DNA from: Amycolatopsis dendrobii
GTDB taxonomy: Bacteria; Actinomycetota; Actinomycetes; Mycobacteriales; Pseudonocardiaceae
Reading direction: 5' to 3'
Length of the DNA stretch: 64,000 nt
Assembly: GCF_014145675.1 (NCBI RefSeq)
Contig: NZ_JACGZW010000007.1
Span: 186,001-250,000 of the forward strand
Shown: positions 49,138 to 57,785 of the stretch, in pieces
Numbering within the stretch: the stretch's first letter is position 1
Layout: the number at the start of each line of letters is the position of its first letter
Position numbers and translations under genes: made by a program
Notes under the pieces: generated by a model
Told to the model about the DNA's origin: nothing
What the model saw: only the letters and a program-made list of their open reading frames with translations
Database searches by the model: none

Positions 49138-49776
49138 ATGCCGACCACACGTACAGTTCGCAACTCCTTGACCGTCCTGGCCGGCGTCGCGCTGCTCGGC
49201 TCGGTCACGGTCGGCGTCGCCGACGCCACCCCGCCGGGCATTCCGTCGGCGGACACCGCGAAGAGCCAGCTCGCCGGTCTCACCGTGAAACCGGACGGCT
49301 CGCAGGACGGCTACAGCCGCGACAAGTTCCCGCACTGGATCGACCAGGGCAACAGCTGCAACACGCGCGAGATGGTGCTCAAGCGCGACGGCACGAACGT
49401 CCAGGTCGGCTCCGACTGCTATCCGACGTCGGGCAAATGGACCTCGCCGTACGACGGGGCGACCTGGAGCTCTCCGTCCGATGTGGACATCGACCACGTG
49501 GTGCCGCTCGCCGACGCGTGGCGCACCGGAGCCTCGTCCTGGACCCAGGACCAGCGCCAGGCCTACGCCAACGACCTCTCCGACCCGCAGCTGATCGCGG
49601 TGACTGACAACGTGAACCAGGAAAAGGGCGACAAGTCGCCGGACCAGTGGAAGCCGCCGTCCACCGGTTACTGGTGCACCTACGCCAAGATGTGGGTGAC
49701 GGTCAAGTACAAGTTCAAGCTCACCGTGAATTCGGCGGAGAAATCTGCGCTGACGGACATGCTGGGCCGCTGCTGA
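49138..49776 (+). CDS. Secreted HNH-family nuclease (DUF1524-like)
   Basis: 212 residues with a Sec signal peptide (cleavage near ADATPPG at 30). The HNH core is DIDHVVPLADAWRTGA (H120) followed by LIAVTDNVNQEKGDKSPDQW, whose Asn and Lys fit the beta-beta-alpha-metal fold. Cys residues at 74 and 94 and two late ones can form disulfides, which suits an exported enzyme. It probably degrades extracellular DNA. AGGAAGG precedes the ATG. It is followed at 49 bases by a secreted GH18-type protein in the same direction. Confidence 0.88.
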   Translation: MPTTRTVRNSLTVLAGVALLGSVTVGVADATPPGIPSADTAKSQLAGLTVKPDGSQDGYSRDKFPHWIDQGNSCNTREMVLKRDGTNVQVGSDCYPTSGKWTSPYDGATWSSPSDVDIDHVVPLADAWRTGASSWTQDQRQAYANDLSDPQLIAVTDNVNQEKGDKSPDQWKPPSTGYWCTYAKMWVTVKYKFKLTVNSAEKSALTDMLGRC

Positions 49777-49825
49777 GTCGATCGGCCCTACCGCGGGCAC
49801 CGCTGCCGTCCTATGGTCCGAAGCC

Positions 49826-50725
49826 ATGCGGAAGATCACGGCGGCGGTGCTGGCGGTGTTCCTGGTGCTCTGCGGGGCAGTCCCGGCGACGGCGGCGACC
49901 GGACGCAGAGTCGTTGTCTACTACCAAACGACGCACCAAAACGGGTCGTACATCTCTCCGTTGGGGCTCACCGATCACGACACCGGCGTCACTGACGTGA
50001 TCGTCGGAGCCGTGCACCTCAACGACGGCGGAACCATGACGCTCAACGACGATCCGCCGTCGGACGCCAAATTCACGCAGATGTGGGCTGATCTCGCCAC
50101 GATGCGAAGCAAAGGCGTGCACACGCTCGCGTTCGTCGGCGGTGCGGCGAAGGGCAGCTTCCAGCGCCTCGAGCAGGACTTCGACACCTACTACCCGTTG
50201 CTGCGCAACCTGATCCGCGACCATTCGCTGTCCGGCATCGACCTCGACGTCGAGGAGCAGATGTCGAACGACGCGCTGAACCGGGTGATCGACGCGCTGC
50301 GCAACGACTTCGGCCCGGACTTCCTGATCACCCTCGCGCCGGTCGCGACCGAACTCAGCGGCGGGGGCGGTCTTTCCGGCCTCGACTACGACCGGCTCTA
50401 CCGCGAACGCGGCGACAAGATCTCCTGGTTCAACGCCCAGTTCTACTGTGGCTGGGGCTCGCTGGCGGACACCTCGGGCTACGATCAGATCATCGGCCAC
50501 GGCGTCGTTCCGGCGAGCAAGGTCGTGGCCGGAACGGTCACGAATCCGGCTAACTGCAACGGTTACGTCGACATGCCGACGCTGAAGAACACGGTCGGCG
50601 GCCTCGTTCAGAAGTACTCGGATTTCGGCGGCATCGACGGCTGGGAGTACTTCAACTCGCTGCCCGGCGACACCGCCGCGCCGTGGGAATGGGCGCAGCA
50701 GATCGCACCGGCGGTCAAGGGTTAG
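49826..50725 (+). CDS. Secreted GH18 chitinase/endo-beta-N-acetylglucosaminidase-like protein
   Basis: 299 residues with a Sec signal peptide (MRKITAAVLAVFLVLCGAVP). The TIM-barrel chitinase signature is SGIDLDVEE, giving the DxDxE triplet D139, D141 and catalytic E143; the upstream LAFVGGAAKG strand and the later DKISWFNAQFYCGWG and GWEYFNSLPG also fit GH18. It is shorter than classical chitinases and has no carbohydrate-binding module. It may act on chitin or N-acetylglucosamine-containing glycans. The last 11 bases overlap the convergent FAD protein gene. Confidence 0.88.
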   Translation: MRKITAAVLAVFLVLCGAVPATAATGRRVVVYYQTTHQNGSYISPLGLTDHDTGVTDVIVGAVHLNDGGTMTLNDDPPSDAKFTQMWADLATMRSKGVHTLAFVGGAAKGSFQRLEQDFDTYYPLLRNLIRDHSLSGIDLDVEEQMSNDALNRVIDALRNDFGPDFLITLAPVATELSGGGGLSGLDYDRLYRERGDKISWFNAQFYCGWGSLADTSGYDQIIGHGVVPASKVVAGTVTNPANCNGYVDMPTLKNTVGGLVQKYSDFGGIDGWEYFNSLPGDTAAPWEWAQQIAPAVKG

Positions 50726-52592
50726 CCAGCCGCAGGATTTCCCTTGCCAGCGCGTCGTTCTGCCGAAACGAGATCGCATTCGTGCGCGGCCTCGTGAAGG
50801 CTCCTGCCGAGCGGACGCTCGTGTGCGGGCCCACCGCGAACCGCCGCGGATGCGCCGATCCGTCCACAGTGACCAGCCGGAAGTCGTTGAGCGTCGTGGC
50901 GATCCGCCCGGACGGCAACGTCGCGCCATCGACGTCCGGCACGGTTTCCTCGGCCAGCGCACCAGTATCCCGCAGATTGCGCAGCAGCGGGTCGGACACT
51001 CGCGGAACGCTCGCGTCCGGCAGGCGCGCCTCGATCAACGTACGCGCGGCGACGGTGTCCGGATGACTGGTGCTCGACGCGACGAACGTCCCGGCCGTCT
51101 CGTCCGCGGCGATCGAGATGTCCGCGCCGAGGAATGACACGACGCCAGCGTCCGCTAGAGCGAGCAGTTCGTCGAGCCGGCGCGGCGGTGGGCCGCTCGC
51201 GTAGTAAGAGAAGAATCCGTGGAACCAACCGTCCATATCGGATACTTGAGACGCGGCGGTCAGCCGCCCGGTCGCGAGCAGCGCGGGCAGTTGACCGATC
51301 ACGGACAGCAGGGCCATGAACGCGCCGAGGTCCGCGCTGTAGTGCACGTCCGCCCGGCGTGCCAGATCGGACTCGATGTATTTCCGTACCGCTTTCCCGA
51401 ATTCCTCGCCGGAATCGAACCGGCGGCCCGCGAACGGCCGGTCCAGCCGCTCCAGATCGAGCCGGTCTTCCAGCGCGGGCACCGCAGTCGCGATCAGATC
51501 GTCCATTTCGGACGAACACCACGGCAGGTCGGCGAATTTGTCCGCGAAGATCGCGAAATCCGTGCGCACGCGATCCGGATGCCCGGTGAACAGCTCGGTG
51601 TAGTACGCCCAGGCGAGTTCCTTCGCGATGAGCGGCCACACGTCCGCGCGGAAGTCGAGCGGACCGGTCAGCCCGTCAATGGCGCGCTTGTCAAAGAATC
51701 TGGGCAGCTGCAACGGTTTCCCGCGCAACCGGTAGCCAGTCTTCGCGTGATACGGAACCCCGCGCCGGGAGCCGACGTGCAGCACCGGCTCGGCGCCGCT
51801 CGGGTGGTAGCGCAAGCCGCCACACGGCAGTTCCTCGAACCGGCCGCCCCGCCCCTCCGTGAGCAACAGCATCAGATCGACGAACGCGAGGCCAAAACCG
51901 CGTACTAGCACCGGTTCTCCGGCGGGCACCGCGGAGTAGTCGACGTCCGCGGTGTAGCCAGCGGGGTAGTAGGACAGCTCGTGCTGCTCGGCGAACGACT
52001 CCAACTCGCGTTCGCGAGAGTCGGGGACCGCGTCGAGGTGGCCGACAGTCAGCACCACGGCGTCGGCGGACACGGTCGTGCCGTCGGAAAGCCGCACGGT
52101 CTCGTCGTCGTCGATGCTCTCGGCCGTGGCGAGGTGCTCGACCACCGTGATGCCGGGCGGCAATTCGGCCACCACCTCGCGGTAGAACCACTCCAGGTAC
52201 CGGCTTTGCAGCCGCCGGGTCGGGAAATCCGTAGAGGCGAGGCTGTCGAACTCGGCGCGGACGTCGTCCGGCACCGGATAGGCGAGCTTGCCCGCGCGCA
52301 CCTGCCGCACCCACTCGATCAGCGACGGACCCGGCCGCACCGGACCGTCGATCCGGACGGTGTCGTCGGTGAACACGGTGACGTCCTCGGGCATCGAGTT
52401 CATCCGCAGCAGCGGCGACTGCTCGTACCGCCACACGCGGCCGGGGCCGGGCGGGAACGGGTCGATGAGATGGACTTCGATCCGCCGGTCGCCGAGCAGG
52501 CCGGCGGCGTTCGCGGACAGCCGTTCGAGGACGCCGACCCCGCGAGGTCCGGCGCCCACGATGGCGAGCGTGAACGTCGGGAGAGCGGTCAC
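50715..52592 (-). CDS. FAD/NAD(P)-binding protein (NAD_binding_9 type)
   Basis: 625 residues from the GTG at 52592; the frame beyond lies in the divergent promoter region. A dinucleotide-binding motif IVGAGPRGVGVLERL opens the protein, then IDPFPPGPGRVWRYEQSPLLRMN in pattern and FTDD, the start of the PF13454-type family of large actinobacterial flavoproteins; VVLTVGHLD and VLVRGFGLAFVDLMLLL mark the second cofactor region. The reaction is unknown. It is divergent from an MFS exporter over a 317-base region with a symmetric operator, so the two may form a pathway plus export pair. Confidence 0.85.
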   Translation of the reverse strand: MTALPTFTLAIVGAGPRGVGVLERLSANAAGLLGDRRIEVHLIDPFPPGPGRVWRYEQSPLLRMNSMPEDVTVFTDDTVRIDGPVRPGPSLIEWVRQVRAGKLAYPVPDDVRAEFDSLASTDFPTRRLQSRYLEWFYREVVAELPPGITVVEHLATAESIDDDETVRLSDGTTVSADAVVLTVGHLDAVPDSRERELESFAEQHELSYYPAGYTADVDYSAVPAGEPVLVRGFGLAFVDLMLLLTEGRGGRFEELPCGGLRYHPSGAEPVLHVGSRRGVPYHAKTGYRLRGKPLQLPRFFDKRAIDGLTGPLDFRADVWPLIAKELAWAYYTELFTGHPDRVRTDFAIFADKFADLPWCSSEMDDLIATAVPALEDRLDLERLDRPFAGRRFDSGEEFGKAVRKYIESDLARRADVHYSADLGAFMALLSVIGQLPALLATGRLTAASQVSDMDGWFHGFFSYYASGPPPRRLDELLALADAGVVSFLGADISIAADETAGTFVASSTSHPDTVAARTLIEARLPDASVPRVSDPLLRNLRDTGALAEETVPDVDGATLPSGRIATTLNDFRLVTVDGSAHPRRFAVGPHTSVRSAGAFTRPRTNAISFRQNDALAREILRLANP

Positions 52593-52909
52593 TCGGGCGA
52601 AGCTACGCGGCTGGGTGGCCGCGCGGCGGCCGTTCCACTCTGCGGACGGGCCGCTCGAACGGATGTGGCACAAACCACAAAGATCGAACCGGCCCCGGCG
52701 GGGAGTGCGGAGCGCTATCGTCTGGACACGTGGCGAACTGACCGTGACCTGTCGGATACCGGCGAAAGAACCTAGAGAATCACCAACAGTCACGAGACAC
52801 TGAGCTTGACAACTCACTTCGTGTGACCGACCCGTGACCAGGAGGATCTAGGGTCACCCGTTGGTCACAAGTGCGGCACCGTCCGCGCACAGCAGCGGGG
52901 AGAACACGC
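52593..52909. promoter_or_regulatory. 317-base divergent control region
   Basis: Between the FAD protein and the MFS gene. It contains a TTGACA hexamer (52806-52811), the fourfold GTGACC/GGTCAC array at 52823-52868 (listed separately) and an isolated GTGACC at 52744-52749. No gene or hairpin is evident. GGGGAG precedes the MFS start at its right end. Confidence 0.6.
52823..52868. promoter_or_regulatory. Symmetric operator: two GTGACC direct repeats facing two GGTCAC direct repeats
   Basis: GTGACC at 52823-52828 and 52834-52839, GGTCAC at 52852-52857 and 52863-52868. Each pair repeats at exactly 11 bases, and the four sites form a perfect dyad centred at 52845.5. Eleven-base repeats are the hallmark of OmpR-type regulators such as PhoP, whose unit starts G(G/T)TCA. 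The array ends 41 bases before the MFS ATG. Confidence 0.65.
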
Positions 52910-54169
52910 ATGACGACAGCACCACACCGGGTCACTTTCCGCGAGGTGTTCGGAGTCGCCGAGTTCCGCGCGATGTGGTTCGGCGAACTGCTGTCTATCG
53001 CCGGTGACCAGCTGGCCCGAGTCGCGTTGTCCGTCCTCGTCTACGCCAACACCGGTTCGGCGACGCTGACCGGTCTCACCTACGCGCTCACGTTCTTCCC
53101 GTCGCTGCTGGGCGGCATCTTCCTCACCGGACTCGCCGACCGCTTCCCGCGCCGGGCGGTCATGGTCACCGTCGATGCCACACGTGCGGCGCTGATTCTG
53201 TGCGTTGCCATTCCCGGATTGCCGTTCTGGGCACTATGCGTGCTCGTCGGCTGTGTTTCACTGCTGAATCCGCCGTTCAAGGCGTCTCAGCTGGCATTGC
53301 TGCCACAGGTGCTCGAAGGCGACCGATTCGTGGTCGGCATGGGCATCCGGAGCATGACGGTCCAGTCGGCGCAGCTGCTCGGTTTCGCCGGCGGCGGCGC
53401 GCTGCTGCTCGCGATGGACGCCCGCCTCGCCCTGGTGCTCGACGCGGGCACCTTCGTGCTCTCCGCGCTCTTCCTCCGCTTCGGACTGAAGGCCCGCCCC
53501 GCGGCGGCCAGCGGCGAAAAACGCAAGCCGTTCTTCTCCTCGCTGAGCGCGGGCGGCCGCGTCGCCTTCGCGACCACGGCGTTGCGTTCCTTGATGGTCT
53601 TCACGTGGCTCGCCGGGCTGATGCCGGTGTATGAGGGCATTGCCGCGCCGTACGTCGCTTCCTCGGGCGGCGGGTCCGAGATGATCGGCTTCCTGCTCGC
53701 CGCCGACCCGGTGGGCAGCGTGATCTTCACGTTCGTCTACACGCGCTGGGTGCCCGCCGGGATCCGGCCGAAGCTGATCGGCCCGATGACCGCGCTCGCC
53801 GCGATCCCGCTGCTGCTCTGCTTCCTGCAGCCGGGCCCGGTCGTCTCGGTGATCCTGTTCGTGATCTCCGGCGGCTTCGGCACGATCGCGCTGCTGCAGG
53901 CGACGGCGTCGCTGACGGTCGCGGTCCCGGACGAGAGCCGGGCGCAGACGATGGGGCTGTCGAACACCGGATTGACCACGACGATGGGCGTGACGCCGCT
54001 GATCGGCGGGGTCATCGCGGACCACGTGAGCGCGCAGACGACGGTCGGGATCTTCGGATTGGCCGGCCTGCTGATCACGATTCCGCTCGCGATCGCGTGG
54101 CAGCGGAGTGTTTCCGGGCAGGCTGAAGACGGGTCAGCGAAGGAAGCCACACGCGCCGAACATGCCTAA
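52910..54169 (+). CDS. Major facilitator superfamily transporter
   Basis: 419 residues from the ATG at 52910, with GGGGAG 6 bases upstream. About twelve membrane segments; GLADRFPRRAVMVTVDATRA is the MFS loop 2-3 motif A-like region, and TYALTFFPSLLGGIFLTG and NPPFKASQLALLPQVL are typical of the drug/metabolite efflux (enterobactin exporter-like) group. Expected to export a small molecule by proton antiport. It is divergent from an FAD protein and controlled by the shared region with the symmetric GTGACC array. The substrate is not known. Confidence 0.9.
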   Translation: MTTAPHRVTFREVFGVAEFRAMWFGELLSIAGDQLARVALSVLVYANTGSATLTGLTYALTFFPSLLGGIFLTGLADRFPRRAVMVTVDATRAALILCVAIPGLPFWALCVLVGCVSLLNPPFKASQLALLPQVLEGDRFVVGMGIRSMTVQSAQLLGFAGGGALLLAMDARLALVLDAGTFVLSALFLRFGLKARPAAASGEKRKPFFSSLSAGGRVAFATTALRSLMVFTWLAGLMPVYEGIAAPYVASSGGGSEMIGFLLAADPVGSVIFTFVYTRWVPAGIRPKLIGPMTALAAIPLLLCFLQPGPVVSVILFVISGGFGTIALLQATASLTVAVPDESRAQTMGLSNTGLTTTMGVTPLIGGVIADHVSAQTTVGIFGLAGLLITIPLAIAWQRSVSGQAEDGSAKEATRAEHA

Positions 54170-54387
54170 GTACCCCGACATGCCCCGCGCGTGAGGCTCT
54201 GACCTGCGCGACCTTGCGGTGCTGCTACGCGGTCACTGTTCCTTGCTGCGCATCGCTGGTCACCCTTCATCCGGCGTGTTCGGGAAAAATGTACACACCT
54301 AAGGCCCTTGTGGACAGGCGGCAAACGGTCTGAAACTGTGAGTAAGGCGAGTGTCACTGGAGATCCGCGCAAGACCCGGGGGGAAGA

Positions 54388-55680
54388 ATGGTCACATTGG
54401 GGGAATTTTCTGGTCTGGGGCTGCGCGATGCGGTTTCCCGGTGGTCGCTCTGGACTCGACCGCGTCAGTGGGTCGCGGTCACGCTGACGAGCATGGCCGT
54501 CACGGTGGTGCTCACCGTGGTCAGCACGCTGGTGTTCCCGGTCAGTCTCGGCCAGATCGGCATCCTGTGCATGCTCGTCGGACTGGCGATCGCGCAGACT
54601 GAGGTCACCCGGCAGATCGAGCGGCAGCGCCGGATGCTGAGCCAGGGCCCGCACATCACCGTCACCTCGGTGTGGCTGCTTCCGGCGGCACTGCTGGTGC
54701 CGCCGCAGCTGGTGGCCGCGCTGGGCGTGATCATCTACGTCTACCTGGCGTTCCGCAGCTGGAACGGCACGCGCCCCGGTGAGGCGCACCGCGTCGCGGC
54801 CAACGCGACCACGATGATCCTTTCCGGTTTCGGCGCCGCGCTGGCCGGACACCTCGCGGACGGCCACAGCGTCACCACCGTGGTGGCGGGCGCACTCGGA
54901 TACTTCCTGGTCAACACCGCGCTGACCGGCCTTGGTCTGTACCTCGGCGACCCGGCGAAGGCGACGGCCGAATCGTGCCTGGGCACGATGGACGACAACC
55001 TGCTGGAACTGGCGACCCTGTGCGTCGGCGGGCTGCTCGTGATGGTGCTGAGCCACGAACCGCTGCTGTCGGTGCTGGTGATCCTGCCGCTCTACGTGCT
55101 GCAGCGGTCGATGCTGATCAAGCGGCTCGAGGAACTCGCGACCACGGACCAGAAAACGCAGCTGCTCAACGCCACCACCTGGCAGGACGGCGCGCAGCGC
55201 GAGATCTCCCGCGCCGAGCGCGAGAACGGCAGCTTCGGCGCGCTGATGATCGACCTCGACCACTTCAAGCGGATCAACGACACGTTCGGCCATCTCGCGG
55301 GCGATGACGTGCTCAAAGCCGTTGCCGCCGTGGTGAAACAGGAAACCCGGGCACACGACCTCGTCGGCCGGTTCGGCGGCGAGGAGTTCGTGGCGCTGCT
55401 GCCGTCGACGTCGAAGGAAGACGCGATCGTGACAGCGGAACGAATCCGGCAGCGGATCAGCGAGCTGGTGATCCCGACCCAGACGAACGAAGGCGAGGCG
55501 GTCTCGATCGAGAACCGGACCGCGTCGATCGGGGTGGCCGCGTTCCCGCTGGACGGGACAAGCATCGAGGAAGTGATGGCCGCGGCCGACGCCGCGGTGT
55601 ATGCGGCGAAGAACAGCGGCCGAAACCGGGTCGTCGGCTCGGTCACGCCGCCGACCCGGGAACTCGCGGCAGTCGCCTGA
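54388..55680 (+). CDS. Membrane-bound diguanylate cyclase (GGDEF) with I-site
   Basis: 430 residues. Six to eight membrane segments fill residues 25-240, then a GGDEF domain with active-site RFGGEEF (GGEEF at 330-334) and the inhibitory RxxD motif R321 to D324 exactly five residues before it. It should make cyclic di-GMP from GTP at the membrane and be feedback-inhibited. No EAL domain is present. GGGGGAA precedes the ATG at 54388, and a terminator follows. The sensory membrane part does not match MHYT or MASE patterns that I can recognise. Confidence 0.92.
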   Translation: MVTLGEFSGLGLRDAVSRWSLWTRPRQWVAVTLTSMAVTVVLTVVSTLVFPVSLGQIGILCMLVGLAIAQTEVTRQIERQRRMLSQGPHITVTSVWLLPAALLVPPQLVAALGVIIYVYLAFRSWNGTRPGEAHRVAANATTMILSGFGAALAGHLADGHSVTTVVAGALGYFLVNTALTGLGLYLGDPAKATAESCLGTMDDNLLELATLCVGGLLVMVLSHEPLLSVLVILPLYVLQRSMLIKRLEELATTDQKTQLLNATTWQDGAQREISRAERENGSFGALMIDLDHFKRINDTFGHLAGDDVLKAVAAVVKQETRAHDLVGRFGGEEFVALLPSTSKEDAIVTAERIRQRISELVIPTQTNEGEAVSIENRTASIGVAAFPLDGTSIEEVMAAADAAVYAAKNSGRNRVVGSVTPPTRELAAVA

Positions 55681-55687
55681 CGACCTC

Positions 55688-55724
55688 GGACCCGGCCGGC
55701 ACCCTCCCCCGGCCGGCCGGGTCC
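55688..55724 (+). terminator. Terminator hairpin after the GGDEF gene
   Basis: A perfect 12-pair stem (55688-55699 with 55713-55724, 13-base loop) begins 8 bases past the stop codon, followed by a pyrimidine-rich tail. Confidence 0.8.
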
Positions 55725-55841
55725 ATCCTTCGTCAGCCCCGGAATTCGGAGACACTGTGCCGATGATTGCTAATCCGGCCACCGTCACGGCCTAATGGCT
55801 TCGTAGCAACGGTTACGTACCGAAGGGGGGTCGGCCGACTT

Positions 55842-56360
55842 ATGGTCGGATTAGTAAAACCTGTGCCGCTCACCGAGATCCGCCCAGCCCGCGACGACGA
55901 ACTCCCCGCCGTCGCCGCGTTGCGCTGGCGGTGGGTTGCCGACCAAGGCGGTCCGCTGCACTGTGCTCAGGCCGATTTCGTCCGCGAGTTCGCCGCTTGG
56001 GCTCGCGCGCACGCCGAAACGCATCGCTGTCTGGTCGCGGTGCGGGACGAACACGTGCTCGGCATGGCCTTCCTCGCGCTAACCCCCAGAGTGCCGACAC
56101 CGCACGACTTTTCGCGGGTCTGCGGCGACGTGCAATGCGTGTACGTGGTGCCGGAAGCGCGTGACAGCGGCGTCGGCGGGCTCCTGATCGAGGCGACACT
56201 GCGGCTGGCCGCGGAATTCGGGATGGAGCGGGTGACCGTGCATTCCTCGGATCGCGCGATCCCGGCTTACCTGCGGCACGGGTTTTCGGTGTCGAAGAAC
56301 CTGCTGCAAAGCGAACTGCGGATCGCGGTCGACGTACCGGCTAACCGAGCATATTCCTAG
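55842..56360 (+). CDS. GNAT-family N-acetyltransferase
   Basis: 172 residues from the ATG at 55842, the first start with a nearby G-run (GGGGGG, 55825-55830); longer frames add a basic leader. The GNAT fold is seen in LTEIRPARDDELPAVAALRW, CLVAVRDEHVLGMAFLAL, then CVYVVPEARDSGVGGLLIEATL, whose V-P-E-A-R-D-S-G-V-G segment is the acetyl-CoA pyrophosphate loop (R/QxxGxG/A), and AIPAYLRHGF at the end. The acceptor is unknown. It converges on and overlaps the XRE/DUF5753 gene by 20 bases. Confidence 0.88.
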   Translation: MVGLVKPVPLTEIRPARDDELPAVAALRWRWVADQGGPLHCAQADFVREFAAWARAHAETHRCLVAVRDEHVLGMAFLALTPRVPTPHDFSRVCGDVQCVYVVPEARDSGVGGLLIEATLRLAAEFGMERVTVHSSDRAIPAYLRHGFSVSKNLLQSELRIAVDVPANRAYS

Positions 56361-57234
56361 GCCCCTCCGGCTTTTTCCCCTGCGCGATCTCCCTGAACTC
56401 CTGCGCGGTGCGCTGCACGAACGCCGCCGACGCGCGGGAATCCAGGGAGACTTCGCGGATCCGGTCCGCGACCTCGCAGTAGGTGTCGGTCCCCTCGTCG
56501 AGGAGGAAGGCCCCCGAGTGCTGGTGCTCGAAGTAGACGATCGGGTCGCCGACCTCCACGTAGTACACGCAAAACCGGCCGGCCAGACCGGGATGTCCGC
56601 CGTAGCCCGCGGGCACGACGCGGACCGACAGCTTCGCCGACGTCGCCATGAGATCGGCGAGGAAACGCAGCTGCCGGGCCATCGTCGCCGGTCCGCCGAC
56701 CGGATTGCGCAATGCTGCCTCGCCCAGCAGCACCTCACACGGAATCGCGCCGGGGCCGACCACCAGCGGACGGCGCATCATCCGGATCTCCGCCTGGCGT
56801 TCCGCGTCCTTCAGCGGCAATCCGTCGGCGAGGAACAGCGCCCGCGCGTAATCCGGGATCTGCAGCAGTCCCGGCACGAGAAGCGGCTGCCATTCGACGA
56901 CCGACGTCGCGGCGCGTTCGCACGCGAGCAGCCCGCCGAGATGGTCCGGGTCGGACTGTTTGCCTCGGGCGACCCAGCCCGGTTCGGCGGTGCCGCGCGC
57001 CAGTTGCAGGATCCGTTGTTTCTCCGCACCCACGACGCCGAGCGCGCCGAGGATGCCCGCGACGTCCTCGAGCGCGGGAACCCGTTGTCCCAGCTCCCAA
57101 TTCGACACCAGCGCGGGGTTGGTGCCGACTCGCCGGGCGAGTTCGCGCAGTCCGAAACGGGCGTCGATCCGGGCCTCGCGCAACGCGGTGCCGAGGGTGC
57201 GGATCCGGGGGGTGAGCATGGCCGTGCCTCGCAT
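56341..57234 (-). CDS. XRE-family regulator with DUF5753 domain (second copy)
   Basis: 297 residues from the ATG at 57234 (an ATG at 57219 with GAGG is the close alternative, and a start at 57258 is possible). The N-terminal helix-turn-helix (LREARIDARFGLRELARRVG, SNWELGQRVP) is joined to a DUF5753 domain (PLLVPGLLQIPDYARALF, EVLLGEAALRNPVGG, VRVVPAGYGGHPG, CVYYVEVGDPIVYFEHQHSGAF in pattern). It resembles the regulator at 9392-10213. No DUF397 gene is adjacent. An inverted repeat AGGTGT-N12-ACACCT lies just upstream of the start. Confidence 0.88.
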   Translation of the reverse strand: MRGTAMLTPRIRTLGTALREARIDARFGLRELARRVGTNPALVSNWELGQRVPALEDVAGILGALGVVGAEKQRILQLARGTAEPGWVARGKQSDPDHLGGLLACERAATSVVEWQPLLVPGLLQIPDYARALFLADGLPLKDAERQAEIRMMRRPLVVGPGAIPCEVLLGEAALRNPVGGPATMARQLRFLADLMATSAKLSVRVVPAGYGGHPGLAGRFCVYYVEVGDPIVYFEHQHSGAFLLDEGTDTYCEVADRIREVSLDSRASAAFVQRTAQEFREIAQGKKPEGPRNMLG

Positions 57235-57246
57235 GGCCGCCTTTGT

Positions 57247-57270
57247 AGGTGTCACCAAATGCGAACACCT
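57247..57270. promoter_or_regulatory. Inverted repeat upstream of the second XRE regulator
   Basis: AGGTGT (57247-57252) and ACACCT (57265-57270) are perfect 6-base inverted arms with a 12-base spacer, placed right before the start codons. This could be a self-regulatory site; no consensus is available to me. Confidence 0.4.
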
Positions 57271-57345
57271 CTAGCTGTCACCCGAAGGTGGGCAGGCGGC
57301 CCGGTCACGCCCGGGTTTTCGCCGGGGCGCGACCGGCGGCCCGCG

Positions 57346-57756
57346 TCACTTCAGGCCGGTCGCCTCGGCCGCGGCCGGGTCGGAGTCGGCGAGGAACGTC
57401 TTGCAGCGTTCGTACTCCTCGGACTCGCCGATCCGGCCCGCCGCGGTGCCGAGCGCGGCGAGCGCGCGCAGGAAACCCTGGTTCGGCCGGTGTGCCCACG
57501 GCACCGGGCCGAAGCCCTTCCAGCCGGCGCGGCGGAGCTGGTCGAGACCGCGGTGGTAGCCGGTGCGGGCGTAGGCGTAGGCGGCGACGGTCTCGCCGTC
57601 GGCGAGCGCGCGTTCGGCGAGCGTGGCCCAGGCCTCGCTGTAGTCGGGGTGTTCGGCGGCCACGGCGGACGGGTCCGTCCCGGAGTCGAGCGCGGCCTGC
57701 GCGTCGGTGTGCTCGGGCAGCAGCGTGGGCTCGGGGCCCAGCAGGTTGTGCGTCAT
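57346..57756 (-). CDS. DUF3151-family protein
   Basis: 136 residues from the ATG at 57756; an enormous open frame continues upstream but it is the antisense of other genes. The family pattern is strong: MTHNLLGPEPTLLPEHT, SAVAAEHPDYSEAWATLAERALADG, YAYARTGYHRGLDQLRRAGWKG, PWAHRPNQGFLRALAALG and the ending SDPAAAEATG. DUF3151 proteins are small, helical and conserved in actinobacteria, with no assigned function. The repeated helices are TPR-like. Nothing in its surroundings suggests a role. Confidence 0.9.
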   Translation of the reverse strand: MTHNLLGPEPTLLPEHTDAQAALDSGTDPSAVAAEHPDYSEAWATLAERALADGETVAAYAYARTGYHRGLDQLRRAGWKGFGPVPWAHRPNQGFLRALAALGTAAGRIGESEEYERCKTFLADSDPAAAEATGLK

Positions 57757-57785
57757 GCCGCCATTGTGCCCACGATGCTCCCGGC

